DNA from: Bradyrhizobium sp. 190 | GTDB taxonomy: Bacteria; Pseudomonadota; Alphaproteobacteria; Rhizobiales; Xanthobacteraceae | Assembly: GCF_023073415.1 (NCBI RefSeq) | Contig: NZ_JADPJL010000035.1 | Coordinates: 62,001-126,000 of the forward strand | DNA length: 64,000 nucleotides | Direction of reading: 5' to 3' | In this document: in pieces, positions 16,833 to 25,131 of the stretch | Layout of the letters: each line of letters starts with the position of its first letter | Position numbering within the stretch: position 1 is the stretch's first letter | Made by a program: the position numbers and the translations under genes | The notes under the pieces: model-generated | The model's input: the letters and a program-made list of their open reading frames with translations, nothing else | What the model was told of the DNA's origin: nothing | Databases searched by the model: none

Positions 16833-17269
16833 TCATCTTCTCCTCTGGGAAATCTGGTTTGCATGGTTGTGAGCCAGCGCGCGACGACATCGATCTCGGC
16901 TTCAGTAAATCCTTCCGTGAGGCGCGCGTTGACCTCGACGAGTCCCGCTTTCGACTGCGCCATAGCCGCGCGCCCGGCCGGCGTCAGCCAAAGCCGCCAT
17001 GCCCGGCCGTCGTCCGGATCGGCGCGACGCTTGATCAGATTCGCCGCCGTCATCCGGTCAACGAGCCCGCTGATGCCGGGCGGACCGAGGTCGAGCGCCG
17101 CACCCGCCTCTCCCATCAGCGCGCCGTCGCGCTGCCCCAGGATGAACAGCAAGCCGGACTGCGCCGCCGTGACCCCGCTGTTTTGGGTTCGTGCCGCCAT
17201 CCAACGCTGCAGCCGGCGCTGCGCGACGCTGAGCAGGAACACGAGCCGGTGCTCGCGACGGGAGGTCAT
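16829..17269 (-). CDS. MarR-family transcriptional regulator
   Basis: This 146-residue protein has the MarR winged helix: QNSGVTAAQSGLLFILGQRD, recognition helix LGPPGISGLVDRMTAANLI and the wing RRADPDDGRAWRLWLTPAG. MarR dimers usually repress their own operon and let go when they bind an aromatic or other small acid. It is the first gene of a two-gene operon with the enoyl-CoA hydratase. A perfect TTCGC-AC-GCGAA palindrome lies 20 bases upstream of its start and is the likely operator. The GntR gene is divergent, with 210 bp between. Confidence 0.88.
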   Translation of the reverse strand: MTSRREHRLVFLLSVAQRRLQRWMAARTQNSGVTAAQSGLLFILGQRDGALMGEAGAALDLGPPGISGLVDRMTAANLIKRRADPDDGRAWRLWLTPAGRAAMAQSKAGLVEVNARLTEGFTEAEIDVVARWLTTMQTRFPRGEDE

Positions 17270-17288
17270 TTCGACGAAACCAATTTAT

Positions 17289-17300
17289 TTCGCACGCGAA
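17289..17300. promoter_or_regulatory. Candidate MarR operator
   Basis: TTCGCACGCGAA is an inverted repeat with 5-bp arms and a two-base centre, 20 bp before the marR-type start. Placement and symmetry suit an autorepressor site; no binding data exist. Confidence 0.45.
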
Positions 17301-17429
17301 CTATCTATCTCGCTCCCGGCAAATTGTCACGACGATTTTGGAGACCTGCGGCGCCACGCATCCAAGAACCGTCACCACACGTGAGCCGACCTGCCTCAAA
17401 TCGCAGCGAAGGCAGCAGATTAGAGAAAA

Positions 17430-17444
17430 AATCGATTTTCGATT
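17430..17444. promoter_or_regulatory. Candidate GntR-family operator
   Basis: AATCGATTTTCGATT has perfect 6-bp arms around TTT, 36 bp before the GntR start. Its right arm overlaps a -35-like TTGACG (17443-17448), so a bound regulator could block its own promoter. The matching -10 (near 17466) is weak. Confidence 0.45.
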
Positions 17445-17479
17445 GACGACATCCTCTTGCCTCGCCAATCTGCGCCGCC

Positions 17480-18208
17480 ATGAGCAGTATCGGGTTGAGT
17501 TTTGGTGAGAGCCTTGCCGACGAACGGCCTCGAAGCCTGACATCAGCCGTTCAGGAACGGCTGCGCGCGGATATTCTCTCGACCCGGCTGCTGCCCGGCC
17601 AGAAGCTGCATATCGCCGGTCTCGCAAAACAGTTTTCGGTCAGCCTCGCCGCGGTTCGCGAGGCGCTGTCGCGGCTGGTCGCCGACGGGCTGGTACAGGC
17701 GTCCGATCAGCGCGGCTTTCGCGTCAGTCCGGTATCATCCGCCGATCTGCGCGACGTGACGCAAACCCGCGTCGATATCGAAGGGCTGGCGCTAAAGCGC
17801 TCGATCGAGCGCGGCGACGCGGCATGGCTTGCCTCGGCGGAGAAATCGTTCGTGGCACTGTGCGCCGTTCCTCACACCTATCCCGACGATCCGACCCATC
17901 ACTATGAGGAATGGGTGCTGCGGCACCGCGTCTTCCACCGCACGCTTGTGAATGCCTGCGGATCGCAATGGCTGCTCGGGTTTCGCGATGTGCTGCACGA
18001 GCAGAGTGAGCGCTATCGGAGGCTCGCGATCCGGCGCAACACCGAAAAATCCCGCAACGTGGAAGCCGAACACGCCGCAATCGTGCATGCCACGCTCAAG
18101 CGCGATGCAGATGCCGCAGTCGCTGCACTCTCGAAGCATTTCATGACGACCATGCATCTCGTCGAGCTCGCTACACCGAAACCGTTCGAAGGTGGCGATA
18201 TCGCCTGA
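17480..18208 (+). CDS. GntR-family transcriptional regulator (FCD type)
   Basis: This 242-residue regulator has an N-terminal winged helix (LTSAVQERLRADILSTRLLP, PGQKLHIAGLAKQFSVS, VREALSRLVADGLVQ). The C-terminal helical FCD domain supplies metal-ligand-like residues: Asp in TRVDIEGLALK, His in HRVFHRTLV and His in EAEHAAIVHATL. FCD regulators sense carboxylic acids or similar metabolites. It stands 50 bp before a seven-gene transport and catabolism operon in the same direction and is probably its local controller. An inverted repeat just upstream may be its own operator. Confidence 0.88.
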   Translation: MSSIGLSFGESLADERPRSLTSAVQERLRADILSTRLLPGQKLHIAGLAKQFSVSLAAVREALSRLVADGLVQASDQRGFRVSPVSSADLRDVTQTRVDIEGLALKRSIERGDAAWLASAEKSFVALCAVPHTYPDDPTHHYEEWVLRHRVFHRTLVNACGSQWLLGFRDVLHEQSERYRRLAIRRNTEKSRNVEAEHAAIVHATLKRDADAAVAALSKHFMTTMHLVELATPKPFEGGDIA

Positions 18209-18260
18209 TCGAACGCTCGAAGACCAAACCAATCAAGAAAAAGCAAAGGGAAACGTCACA

Positions 18261-19232
18261 ATGAAGATCACGCGACGCCACATCCTGGCAACAGTCACCG
18301 CAGCCACCGTGCTTGGCGCTTCAGGCATGGCGCAGGCCGCCGACACCGTCCGCATCGGCCTTCCCACCAAGACCTACTGGCCGACCACGATCGCGGAAAC
18401 CGCGGTACGCCAAAAACTGTTCGAGAAGGAAGGCATCGCGGCGGAGCTTACGATCTATCGCGGCGGCGCCGAGACGTTCGAGGCGATGGCAGCGGGAGCC
18501 GCCGACGTCATTCTCGACGCCACCTCGCTGGTGTCGGCCGGACGCAAGAAGGGCGTGAACTCCAAAGTGCTCGCCAACGCCGCCATGGGTTACTATGGCT
18601 GGCAGTTGATGACGCTTTCGAAATCGCCGCTCGGCGTCAATGATCTAAAGGGCAAGAAGGTTGCGATCACCTCTGCGGGCTCCGGCTCCGACCTGCTGGC
18701 GCTGTGGACCCAGCAAGACAAGAAGATCGAATTCACCCGCGTGCCCGTCGGCGGCGGCGGGCTGGTGCCGAACCTGCTCGCCGGTAATGTCGATGCGGCC
18801 GTGGTCTATTCGCCGCTGAGCTTCCAGATCTCCAAATCAGGCGAAGCGCGCACCATCCTCGACTTCTCCAAGGAAGTGCCGCCGAACCTCGCCGCCGGCT
18901 GGATCGCGCTCGACAAATACGTGCAGGACAAGCCGCAGATGGTGCAGAAGACGCTGAACGCGCTGTACGGCGCGCTGATGTTCATGCGCGCCAATAAGGA
19001 TGCCTCCGTCAAGCTGATCACCGAACTCTATGAAATCCCCGCCGAGATCGCGGCGCTGGAGTATGAGAACACGATTATGAAGCTGGAAACCGACGGCAGC
19101 ATGGAGGGTGCGAAGATTCCGGAACAACTCCAGCTCGCGCTCGACATGGCCAAGGCCGGCGGCATGAAGGATCTTGGGCCCGCCGCCGAGATTATCTCGA
19201 CGCAGTTCAAGCCGGTTCCGACCAAGCCCTGA
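18261..19232 (+). CDS. ABC transporter substrate-binding protein, NitT/TauT/SsuA type
   Basis: The ATG at 18261 follows AAGGGAAAC. The signal peptide has a twin-arginine look (TRRHILATVTAATVLGASG, cleavage after AQA). The 323-residue protein fits the NMT1/OpuAC-like periplasmic fold of aliphatic sulfonate, nitrate and pyrimidine-precursor importers: KTYWPTTIAETAVRQKLFEK, GGAETFEAMAAGAADVI and VYSPLSFQISKSGEA. It delivers an unknown small solute to the two permeases encoded downstream. No nitrate- or sulfonate-processing gene is in the operon, so those substrates are not supported. Confidence 0.88.
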   Translation: MKITRRHILATVTAATVLGASGMAQAADTVRIGLPTKTYWPTTIAETAVRQKLFEKEGIAAELTIYRGGAETFEAMAAGAADVILDATSLVSAGRKKGVNSKVLANAAMGYYGWQLMTLSKSPLGVNDLKGKKVAITSAGSGSDLLALWTQQDKKIEFTRVPVGGGGLVPNLLAGNVDAAVVYSPLSFQISKSGEARTILDFSKEVPPNLAAGWIALDKYVQDKPQMVQKTLNALYGALMFMRANKDASVKLITELYEIPAEIAALEYENTIMKLETDGSMEGAKIPEQLQLALDMAKAGGMKDLGPAAEIISTQFKPVPTKP

Positions 19233-19241
19233 GGCGGCGCG

Positions 19242-19994
19242 ATGCGTGGGTTAGGCGTAAAGGCGGCGCGGGTCGCCATCGTGGTGGCGCTGTTTGCGAT
19301 ATGGGAAATCCTGTCGCGCAGTGGCATCGTCAATCCACGCCTGCTCCCTTCCGCCTCCGACACGCTGGCAACGCTCGGCGATCTGCTGCAGCGGGCGAGC
19401 GTGCGCAAGGACCTCGCCGTCACCGCGACCGAGGTGGTGACCGCGTTCGCGCTCGCCGTTCCTGTCGGCGCGCTGATCGGCTTCCTGATCGCGGAGAACC
19501 GCTATTTTGCCGACGTGGCAAAGCCGCTGCTGTTCTTTGCCTTCAGCATCCCGAAATCGATCTTCCTGCCGATGTTCATCCTGGTGTTCGGCGTCGGCTT
19601 TGCGCAGAAGGTCGGCTTCGGGTTCTTCTCGACCATCTTCATCGTGATCATGTCGACCACAACGGCGGTGGAGTCGGTCAAGGTCGAGCATCTAACGGTC
19701 GCCCGCTCCTATGGCGCGACGCCGATGCAGACCGCCTTCCGCGTCTATCTGCCGAGCATGCTCCCCGTTCTGCTGGAGGCGCTGCGGATCTCGATGATCT
19801 TCAATCTCACCGGCGTGATCCTCGCCGAAATGTACGCCTCGCGCGACGGCATCGGCCACCAGATCGCGACCTGGGGCGAGAATTTTCAGATGAAGCAATT
19901 GCTGGCCGGCGTGCTGATGATCGCCGTGATCGCGATCACCTTCAATGAACTGGTCAGATGGGTGGAAACACGATGCAGCCATTGGCGAACATAA
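19242..19994 (+). CDS. ABC transporter permease (NitT/TauT type), first of two
   Basis: This 250-residue protein has about six membrane segments and the SsuC/TauC-type permease core. The EAA-like coupling loop reads VEHLTVARSYGATPMQTAFR followed by VYLPSMLPVLLEALR. It starts 9 bases after the binding-protein stop. The operon encodes two different permeases of this family separated by the ATPase gene, which suggests a heterodimeric channel instead of the usual homodimer. Confidence 0.88.
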   Translation: MRGLGVKAARVAIVVALFAIWEILSRSGIVNPRLLPSASDTLATLGDLLQRASVRKDLAVTATEVVTAFALAVPVGALIGFLIAENRYFADVAKPLLFFAFSIPKSIFLPMFILVFGVGFAQKVGFGFFSTIFIVIMSTTTAVESVKVEHLTVARSYGATPMQTAFRVYLPSMLPVLLEALRISMIFNLTGVILAEMYASRDGIGHQIATWGENFQMKQLLAGVLMIAVIAITFNELVRWVETRCSHWRT

Positions 19995-20770
19995 CCCCGC
20001 TGAAACCGGCCGGCGCGGTCGAGGTCCGCAATGTCGGGCAGATCTTCAAGACAACGACGCAGGACGTCGTCGCGTTGGAAGACGTCTCGCTCGACGTCAA
20101 GCCCGGCCGCTTCGTCGTGCTGGTCGGCCCGAGCGGCTGTGGCAAGTCGACGCTTCTGATGATGATGGCCGGCCTCCGCCAGCAGACCTCGGGCACCATC
20201 ACCATCAGCGGCGCGCCGATCCCCGAGCCTGACCCGAACCGTGTCGGCGTGGTGTTTCAGGAAGCCAGCCTGTTTCCCTGGCTGACGGCGGAAGAAAATG
20301 TCGAATTTCCGCTGGCGCTGCGCGGCGTCACCAAAAGCGATCGGCGCGCCAGGGCGCAGGATGCGCTAAAGCTCGTCGGCCTCGACGGCTTCGGCAAGCG
20401 CCATCCGCACGAATTGTCCGGCGGCATGAAGCAGCGCGTCTCGATCGCGCGCGGCCTGGTGCAGGACCCGCCAGTGCTGCTGATGGACGAGCCGTTTGCC
20501 GCGCTCGACGAACAAACCCGGATGACCATGGGCGACGAACTGCTGCGGATCTGGGCGGCCACCGGCAAGACGGTGGTGTTCGTCACCCACAGCCTGACCG
20601 AAGCGGTCTATCTCGCGGACGAGGTGATCGTGATGTCGCCGCGGCCCGGCCGCATCGTCGATCACCTGCAGGTCTCGCTGCCCCGCCCGCGCACTTATGA
20701 AATGCTAAGCGGCGACACGTTCGGCAGCCTGCGCGACCGCATCTGGCGGCATATCCGCAAATCGGCATGA
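19973..20770 (+). CDS. ABC transporter ATP-binding protein (NitT/TauT type)
   Basis: The start is taken at the ATG at 19973, which has GGTGG just upstream; an ATG at 19958 is possible. Either start overlaps the end of the permease gene. The 265-residue ATPase is complete: Walker A GPSGCGKST, Q-loop VVFQEASLFPWL, signature LSGGMKQRVSIAR, Walker B LLMDEPFAALD and the H-loop VFVTHSLTEA. It energises import of the unknown solute from the cytoplasmic side of the inner membrane. Confidence 0.92.
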   Translation: MQPLANITPLKPAGAVEVRNVGQIFKTTTQDVVALEDVSLDVKPGRFVVLVGPSGCGKSTLLMMMAGLRQQTSGTITISGAPIPEPDPNRVGVVFQEASLFPWLTAEENVEFPLALRGVTKSDRRARAQDALKLVGLDGFGKRHPHELSGGMKQRVSIARGLVQDPPVLLMDEPFAALDEQTRMTMGDELLRIWAATGKTVVFVTHSLTEAVYLADEVIVMSPRPGRIVDHLQVSLPRPRTYEMLSGDTFGSLRDRIWRHIRKSA

Positions 20771-20777
20771 GGCTGAC

Positions 20778-21575
20778 ATGACCGCAGCAACGCTTCGCAG
20801 ATTGATCGTGGTCGGCCTGATTGCGCTGTGGGAAATCCTGCCGCGCGCAGGTCTCATTCCCGAGCTGTTCCTGCCGTCGCTGTCCTCGACACTCGCGGCC
20901 GGCTGGAACGAGGCGGGCGAATACGGCCATGCCCTTGCCGTCACGCTCTACGAGGTCGCAATCTCGATGGCGTTCGCCTGCGGCGGCGGCATCCTGCTCG
21001 GCGCCATCGTCGGCAGCCTGCCGCGGCCGCGCATCCTGATCATGCCGATGGTATCGAGCCTCTATGCGGTGCCGCTTGTCATTCTCTATCCGGTGTTCAC
21101 CGTCTGGCTCGGCATCGGCTCGGAATCCAAGATCGCGTTCGCCTCGATCTATGGCTTTCTGCCGACGATGCTCGCCACCGCGGCAGGTATCCAGACCATA
21201 GATCCGCAATTGCTGCTGGCCGCGCGCAGCATGGGCGCGACGCTGAGCCAGCGGTTGGTTCGCGTCATCATTCCGGCAGCGATCCCGACCGTGCTGTCGG
21301 GGCTGCGTGTCGGCGGTGCGCTGGTCATCGTCGGCGTCGTCGTGTCCGAGATGCTGATTTCGTCTGCCGGCATCGGCTATTTGATTTCGCGCTACCGCAC
21401 CATTCTCGACAGCCCGCACGTCTTTGCCGGCGTCCTGCTGGTGCTGGCGATGGCGATTGCCTTCAACGCCGCCATCAAATGGATCGAGCGCAAGGCCGCG
21501 ATCTGGCAGACCGGCACCCGCGCCGGGCAGAACGCCGCGGAAGAAATCACACCCACCCTGCAGCCTGCCACCTGA
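20778..21575 (+). CDS. ABC transporter permease (NitT/TauT type), second of two
   Basis: This 265-residue permease of about six helices pairs with the one at 19.2 kb. Its coupling loop is readable as LLLAARSMGATLSQRLVRVI followed by IPAAIPTVLSGLRVGGA. It begins 7 bases after the ATPase stop. The C-terminal tail is hydrophilic (RKAAIWQTGTRAGQ). Confidence 0.88.
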   Translation: MTAATLRRLIVVGLIALWEILPRAGLIPELFLPSLSSTLAAGWNEAGEYGHALAVTLYEVAISMAFACGGGILLGAIVGSLPRPRILIMPMVSSLYAVPLVILYPVFTVWLGIGSESKIAFASIYGFLPTMLATAAGIQTIDPQLLLAARSMGATLSQRLVRVIIPAAIPTVLSGLRVGGALVIVGVVVSEMLISSAGIGYLISRYRTILDSPHVFAGVLLVLAMAIAFNAAIKWIERKAAIWQTGTRAGQNAAEEITPTLQPAT

Positions 21576-21579
21576 CGGA

Positions 21580-22251
21580 GTGCGCGTGTTCGACCTGACG
21601 CTGACATTCGACAACGGTCCCGAGCCCGGCGTGACGCCGCGCGTGCTCGACATTCTGCGCGAACGCGGCATCCAGGCGACCTTCTTCGTGATCGGCGAAA
21701 AGCTTGGCGACCCCGAACGCCAACGGCTGGCGGCGCGGGCACATGACGAAGGCCACTGGATCGGCAATCACACTTTTACGCACACGGTGCCGCTCGGGCA
21801 GCACCGCGGCGCGGAGACAGCGCAGAACGAGATCGGGCGAACGCAAGAAGCGATCGGCAATCTTGCGCACCCACAGCGCTGGTTCCGGCCGTTCGGCGGC
21901 GGCGGCCATCTCGACGAGCGGCTGTTGAAACCTTCCGTGGTCGAATATCTCACGCGCAACAAGCATAGCTGCGTGCTCTGGAACGCGATCCCGCGCGACT
22001 GGGACGACCCCGACGGCTGGGCCGATCGAGCCCTGGAGCAGTGCCGGTCGCAGCCGTGGAGCCTCATGGTCCTGCACGACCTGCCCAGCGGCGCGATGAA
22101 CCATCTCGAACGCTTTATCGACCGCGCCGGGAAAGCCGGCGCGCGTTTCCATCAGGACTTTCCGCCCGATTGCGTTCCGATCCGTTCGGGCGAAATCGTA
22201 CGATCCATCGCACCCTATGTTTCCTCTATCGAAGAAGGTACCGAAGAATGA
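21580..22251 (+). CDS. NodB-like polysaccharide deacetylase family protein
   Basis: No ATG is present; a GTG at 21580, five bases after the permease stop, is the likely start (a GTG at 21586 is possible). The 223-residue product has the NodB fold: motif 1 TLTFDNGPEPGV, motif 2 GNHTFTHTVPL (the metal His pair) and motif 3 RPFGGGGHLD. In motif 1 the usual TFDDGP reads TFDNGP, so the metal-ligand Asp is Asn. There is no signal peptide, so a cell-wall role is unlikely; PuuE-like cytoplasmic relatives hydrolyse amides in purine breakdown. Its TGA overlaps the ATG of the next gene by four bases. Confidence 0.8.
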   Translation: MRVFDLTLTFDNGPEPGVTPRVLDILRERGIQATFFVIGEKLGDPERQRLAARAHDEGHWIGNHTFTHTVPLGQHRGAETAQNEIGRTQEAIGNLAHPQRWFRPFGGGGHLDERLLKPSVVEYLTRNKHSCVLWNAIPRDWDDPDGWADRALEQCRSQPWSLMVLHDLPSGAMNHLERFIDRAGKAGARFHQDFPPDCVPIRSGEIVRSIAPYVSSIEEGTEE

Positions 22252-23120
22252 AGATCGCGAGTTTCAAGGCAGGTCCGACGGCGACATACGGCCTGGTGAC
22301 AAATGCCGGCATCATCGACGCCGGCAAGCGGCTGAAGGATTGGCCAACCCTGAAGACGTTGCTCGCGAACGGATCGCTCGATGCCTTGGGCGCGCTGCAA
22401 AGCGAACGGCCGGACTACGCGTTCGCCGAAATCGAGCTGCTGCCGACCGTTCCCGATCCGGACAAGATCTTCTGCATCGGCGTCAACTATGCCACGCATC
22501 TCGCCGAAAGCGGCCATCCCACGCCGCCGCACCCGATGATCTTCACCCGCTTTGCCAACAGCCAGGTCGGCGGCGGCCAGCCGATGATCCGGCCGCTGGA
22601 GTCGGAGCGGTTCGATTACGAGGGTGAGATGGCCGTCATCATCGGCAAGGCCGGCCGCCGCATTTCGCGCGAGACAGCGCTGGCGCATGTCGCAGGTTAT
22701 GCCTGCTACAACGACGGCAGCATCCGCGACTGGCAGCGCCACACTTCGCAATTCGCGCCGGGAAAGAATTTCGTCGGCACCGGCGCATTCGGGCCGTGGA
22801 TGGTCACGACGGACGAAATCCCCGATATCAGCAAGCAGACCATCGCGACCCGCCTCAACGGCGTCGAGGTACAGGCAGCACCAATCTCGGACCTCGTTTT
22901 CGACGTCCCTGCCCTGATCGCCTACTGCTCGACCTTCACCGAGCTCGTCCCCGGCGACGTCATCGTGACCGGCACCACTGGCGGTGTCGGCGCCTACCGC
23001 ACGCCGCCGCTCTGGATGAAGGATGGCGACGTGGTCGAGGTCGAGGTGTCGGGCATCGGCGTGCTGCGCAATCCCGTCAAGGATGAGGTTGTGGCTGCTG
23101 CGGCGACGCGCGCCGCCTGA
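22248..23120 (+). CDS. Fumarylacetoacetate hydrolase (FAH) family protein
   Basis: The ATG at 22248 overlaps the deacetylase stop (ATGA). The 290-residue protein has an N-terminal cap region and the FAH core: DKIFCIGVNYATHLAES, the metal ligands Glu-x-Glu in RFDYEGEMAVIIGK, YACYNDGSIRDWQ, and VTGTTGGVGAYRTPPLWMKD. Members of this family hydrolyse or decarboxylate 2-keto or 3-keto acids with Mg2+. The substrate is unknown; position in the operon implies that it acts on a product of the imported compound. Confidence 0.88.
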   Translation: MKIASFKAGPTATYGLVTNAGIIDAGKRLKDWPTLKTLLANGSLDALGALQSERPDYAFAEIELLPTVPDPDKIFCIGVNYATHLAESGHPTPPHPMIFTRFANSQVGGGQPMIRPLESERFDYEGEMAVIIGKAGRRISRETALAHVAGYACYNDGSIRDWQRHTSQFAPGKNFVGTGAFGPWMVTTDEIPDISKQTIATRLNGVEVQAAPISDLVFDVPALIAYCSTFTELVPGDVIVTGTTGGVGAYRTPPLWMKDGDVVEVEVSGIGVLRNPVKDEVVAAAATRAA

Positions 23121-23155
23121 AGTGAGCGACAGAATAAAAGAGCGAGGAGATACTC

Positions 23156-24196
23156 ATGAACCTGCCAAAGCACCTGCTGCCGACCACCGTTGTCGGCAGC
23201 TACCCGCAGCCGGAATGGCTGGTCGATCGCGCGATGCTGTCGAAGGTGGTGCCGCGCACGCGCCTGCATGCGATGTGGCGGCTTCCGGCCGAGCACCTGG
23301 AGGAGGCGCAGGACGATGCTACCATCGTTGCGATCAGGGACATGGAGCGCGCCGGCATCGACATCGTGACCGACGGCGAAATCCGCCGCGAGAGCTACTC
23401 CAACCGTTTTGCCACCGCGCTCGAAGGCATCGATGACGAAAATCCGGCGATGATCACCTCGCGCAGCGGGCACCAGACGCCGGTGCCGCGCGTCACAGGC
23501 CCGGTGAAACGCCGCGGTCCGGTCGAGCTGCACGACATGGAATTCCTGCGCCAGAACACTGATCGCGCAGCCAAGATCACCCTGCCCGGCCCGTTCACGA
23601 TGAGCCAGCAAGCCAAGAACGAATTCTATAAAGACGACGAGGAACTGGCGATGGCGTTCGCCGCCGCCGTCAACGCCGAAGCGCTCGACCTGCAAAAGGC
23701 CGGCGCCGACGTGATCCAGCTCGACGAGCCCTGGGTGCGCAACAATCCGGACCTTGCCCGCCGCTACGCGGTAAAGGCGATCAACCGCGCGCTCGAAGGC
23801 ATCACCGTGCCGACCGTGGTGCACCTGTGCTTCGGCTATGCCGCCGTCGTGCCCGGCTCGACCAAGCCGGCCGGCTATTCCTTCCTTGCCGAACTCGCCG
23901 ACACTAATGCCGAGCAGATATCGATCGAGGCGGCGCAGCCGAAGCTCGATCTCGGCGTGCTCAAGGATCTGTCGTCGAAGAAGATCATGCTCGGCGTGCT
24001 CGACCTCGGCAATCCCGAGATCGAATCCGCCGATGTGGTGGCCGACCGGATCCGCAACGGGCTGAAGCACGTCGCCGCGGATCGACTTGTCGTCGCCCCC
24101 GACTGCGGCATGAAATACATGCCGCGACATGTCGCGTTCGGAAAACTGAAGGCGATGTGCGACGCAGCCGCCGCCGTCCGCAAGGAGATCAGCTAA
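23156..24196 (+). CDS. MetE C-terminal-like zinc alkyltransferase family protein
   Basis: This 346-residue protein aligns to the catalytic half of cobalamin-independent methionine synthase: LLPTTVVGSYPQPEWLVDR, DIVTDGEIRRESYSNRF, the DEPW substrate motif, and probable zinc ligands His and Cys in VVHLCFG with Cys in APDCGMKY. The family also includes epoxyalkane:coenzyme M transferases, which use the same zinc thiolate chemistry on other alkyl donors. It lacks the N-terminal half of true MetE, and methionine synthesis is an unlikely job within an importer operon. It closes the operon, 35 bases after the FAH gene. Confidence 0.85.
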   Translation: MNLPKHLLPTTVVGSYPQPEWLVDRAMLSKVVPRTRLHAMWRLPAEHLEEAQDDATIVAIRDMERAGIDIVTDGEIRRESYSNRFATALEGIDDENPAMITSRSGHQTPVPRVTGPVKRRGPVELHDMEFLRQNTDRAAKITLPGPFTMSQQAKNEFYKDDEELAMAFAAAVNAEALDLQKAGADVIQLDEPWVRNNPDLARRYAVKAINRALEGITVPTVVHLCFGYAAVVPGSTKPAGYSFLAELADTNAEQISIEAAQPKLDLGVLKDLSSKKIMLGVLDLGNPEIESADVVADRIRNGLKHVAADRLVVAPDCGMKYMPRHVAFGKLKAMCDAAAAVRKEIS

Positions 24197-24203
24197 AGGG
24201 AGA

Positions 24204-24815
24204 TCAGCTGAGCGGCTTGCCCCGCAGCCACGCCGCTCCGCGCGCGTACAAAGCCTCGACTTCGGGGCCCTTCAGGCCGGGCATGTCGCGCTTCACCGTA
24301 TAACCGATGCGGGTCTGCAGATAAGCGAGATGCCGGTAGCCCGGTGGAAACTGCTCAAGCAGCGCCTTGTCGAGGACGGGCGCTGTACCCGGCGTGACGG
24401 GGTCCATGCGGTCCTTCTCATAGATCGGCTGGCGCAGCACGATGCCCCAGCGCCCCCCGCGCTTTTCGAGGAAATCGTAGAACCGCCCGGTGCAGAGCAC
24501 GTCGCACAGCACGCCCTCGACCTCGGCGCGCTGCGAGATCGTCATCTTGGTCTGCGAGATGGCACGGTCTCCGGCGAGGTCGACCGAGATGCCGCCGAGG
24601 AAATGCAGGATACTGACACCCTTGGCCCAGGCCTGCTTGCTGATTTCGATGAACTCGTCGCCGGTGCCCTGTGTCCAGGTCGCCATCATGCGGCCGTCGG
24701 GATGCCAGACCGTGCGAAAACGTTCCCAGTCGCCGGCATCGCGCCAGATCGCCCAGTTCTGCAACAATTCCCGGATCAGGCGATCGTCTTCAATCTCGGC
24801 GTGACTTCCGGGCAT
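24204..24815 (-). CDS. SnoaL-like / NTF2-fold protein
   Basis: The start is the ATG at 24813-24815. The 203-residue product begins DDRLIRELLQNWAIWRDAGD then FRTVWHPDGRMMATW, typical of the SnoaL_4/NTF2-like fold seen in aromatic-ring dioxygenase small subunits, polyketide cyclases and dehydratases. A C-terminal extension past residue 140 (TPGTAPVLDKALLEQFPPGY onward) is longer than the basic fold. It is convergent with the MetE-like gene, with seven bases between the stops. The function cannot be assigned more closely. Confidence 0.8.
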   Translation of the reverse strand: MPGSHAEIEDDRLIRELLQNWAIWRDAGDWERFRTVWHPDGRMMATWTQGTGDEFIEISKQAWAKGVSILHFLGGISVDLAGDRAISQTKMTISQRAEVEGVLCDVLCTGRFYDFLEKRGGRWGIVLRQPIYEKDRMDPVTPGTAPVLDKALLEQFPPGYRHLAYLQTRIGYTVKRDMPGLKGPEVEALYARGAAWLRGKPLS

Positions 24816-24861
24816 GCGGGCGTTTCCTTTGGAGGTATTTCTCAGGCAGCTATCGGCGCCT

Positions 24862-25131
24862 TCACAACAGCTTCGCTCGGACGAACAGCGCACGCAGGGC
24901 GTTGGTCGCCTGCACGGTCAGCATCGCGTTATCAGCGGCGCTCCGCAGTGCACTGACAGCATCGGCGTGCAGCGCGCGGAATTCGATCCATTCGATCGAG
25001 CTGAGATTGGTGATGAAGCGATAGGCCTGGCCGACGTTGGCGATCGACACCGTCTTGCCGTTCAGGTTGATCTTGAAGACCGCGCGCAGCGGCGTGTCGG
25101 AAGCGGCGGCATCGCCGGCGGCTGCGCTCAT
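24862..25131 (-). CDS. DUF982-like small protein
   Basis: This 89-residue protein reads VFKINLNGKTVSIANVGQAY, then a WIEF-containing segment and a long Ala-rich helix (ADAVSALRSAADNAMLTVQA) ending FVRAKLL. The pattern (two strands, 'A-Y-x-x-L' helix, long helix) fits the alphaproteobacterial DUF982 family, whose role is unknown. Its ATG overlaps the stop of the DUF2778 gene by four bases (ATGA), so the two are translated together. There is no signal peptide or membrane segment. Confidence 0.65.
   Translation of the reverse strand: MSAAAGDAAASDTPLRAVFKINLNGKTVSIANVGQAYRFITNLSSIEWIEFRALHADAVSALRSAADNAMLTVQATNALRALFVRAKLL

Noticed and set aside
18261..21575. Nitrate or taurine importer (nrt/tau) assignment
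   Set aside because: The family type fits, but no matching metabolic gene is in the operon and the nitrate locus of the window uses NarK.
20583..21767. A 394-codon minus-strand frame opposite the second permease
   Set aside because: Antisense shadow: no domain is recognisable and it crosses three well-supported genes.
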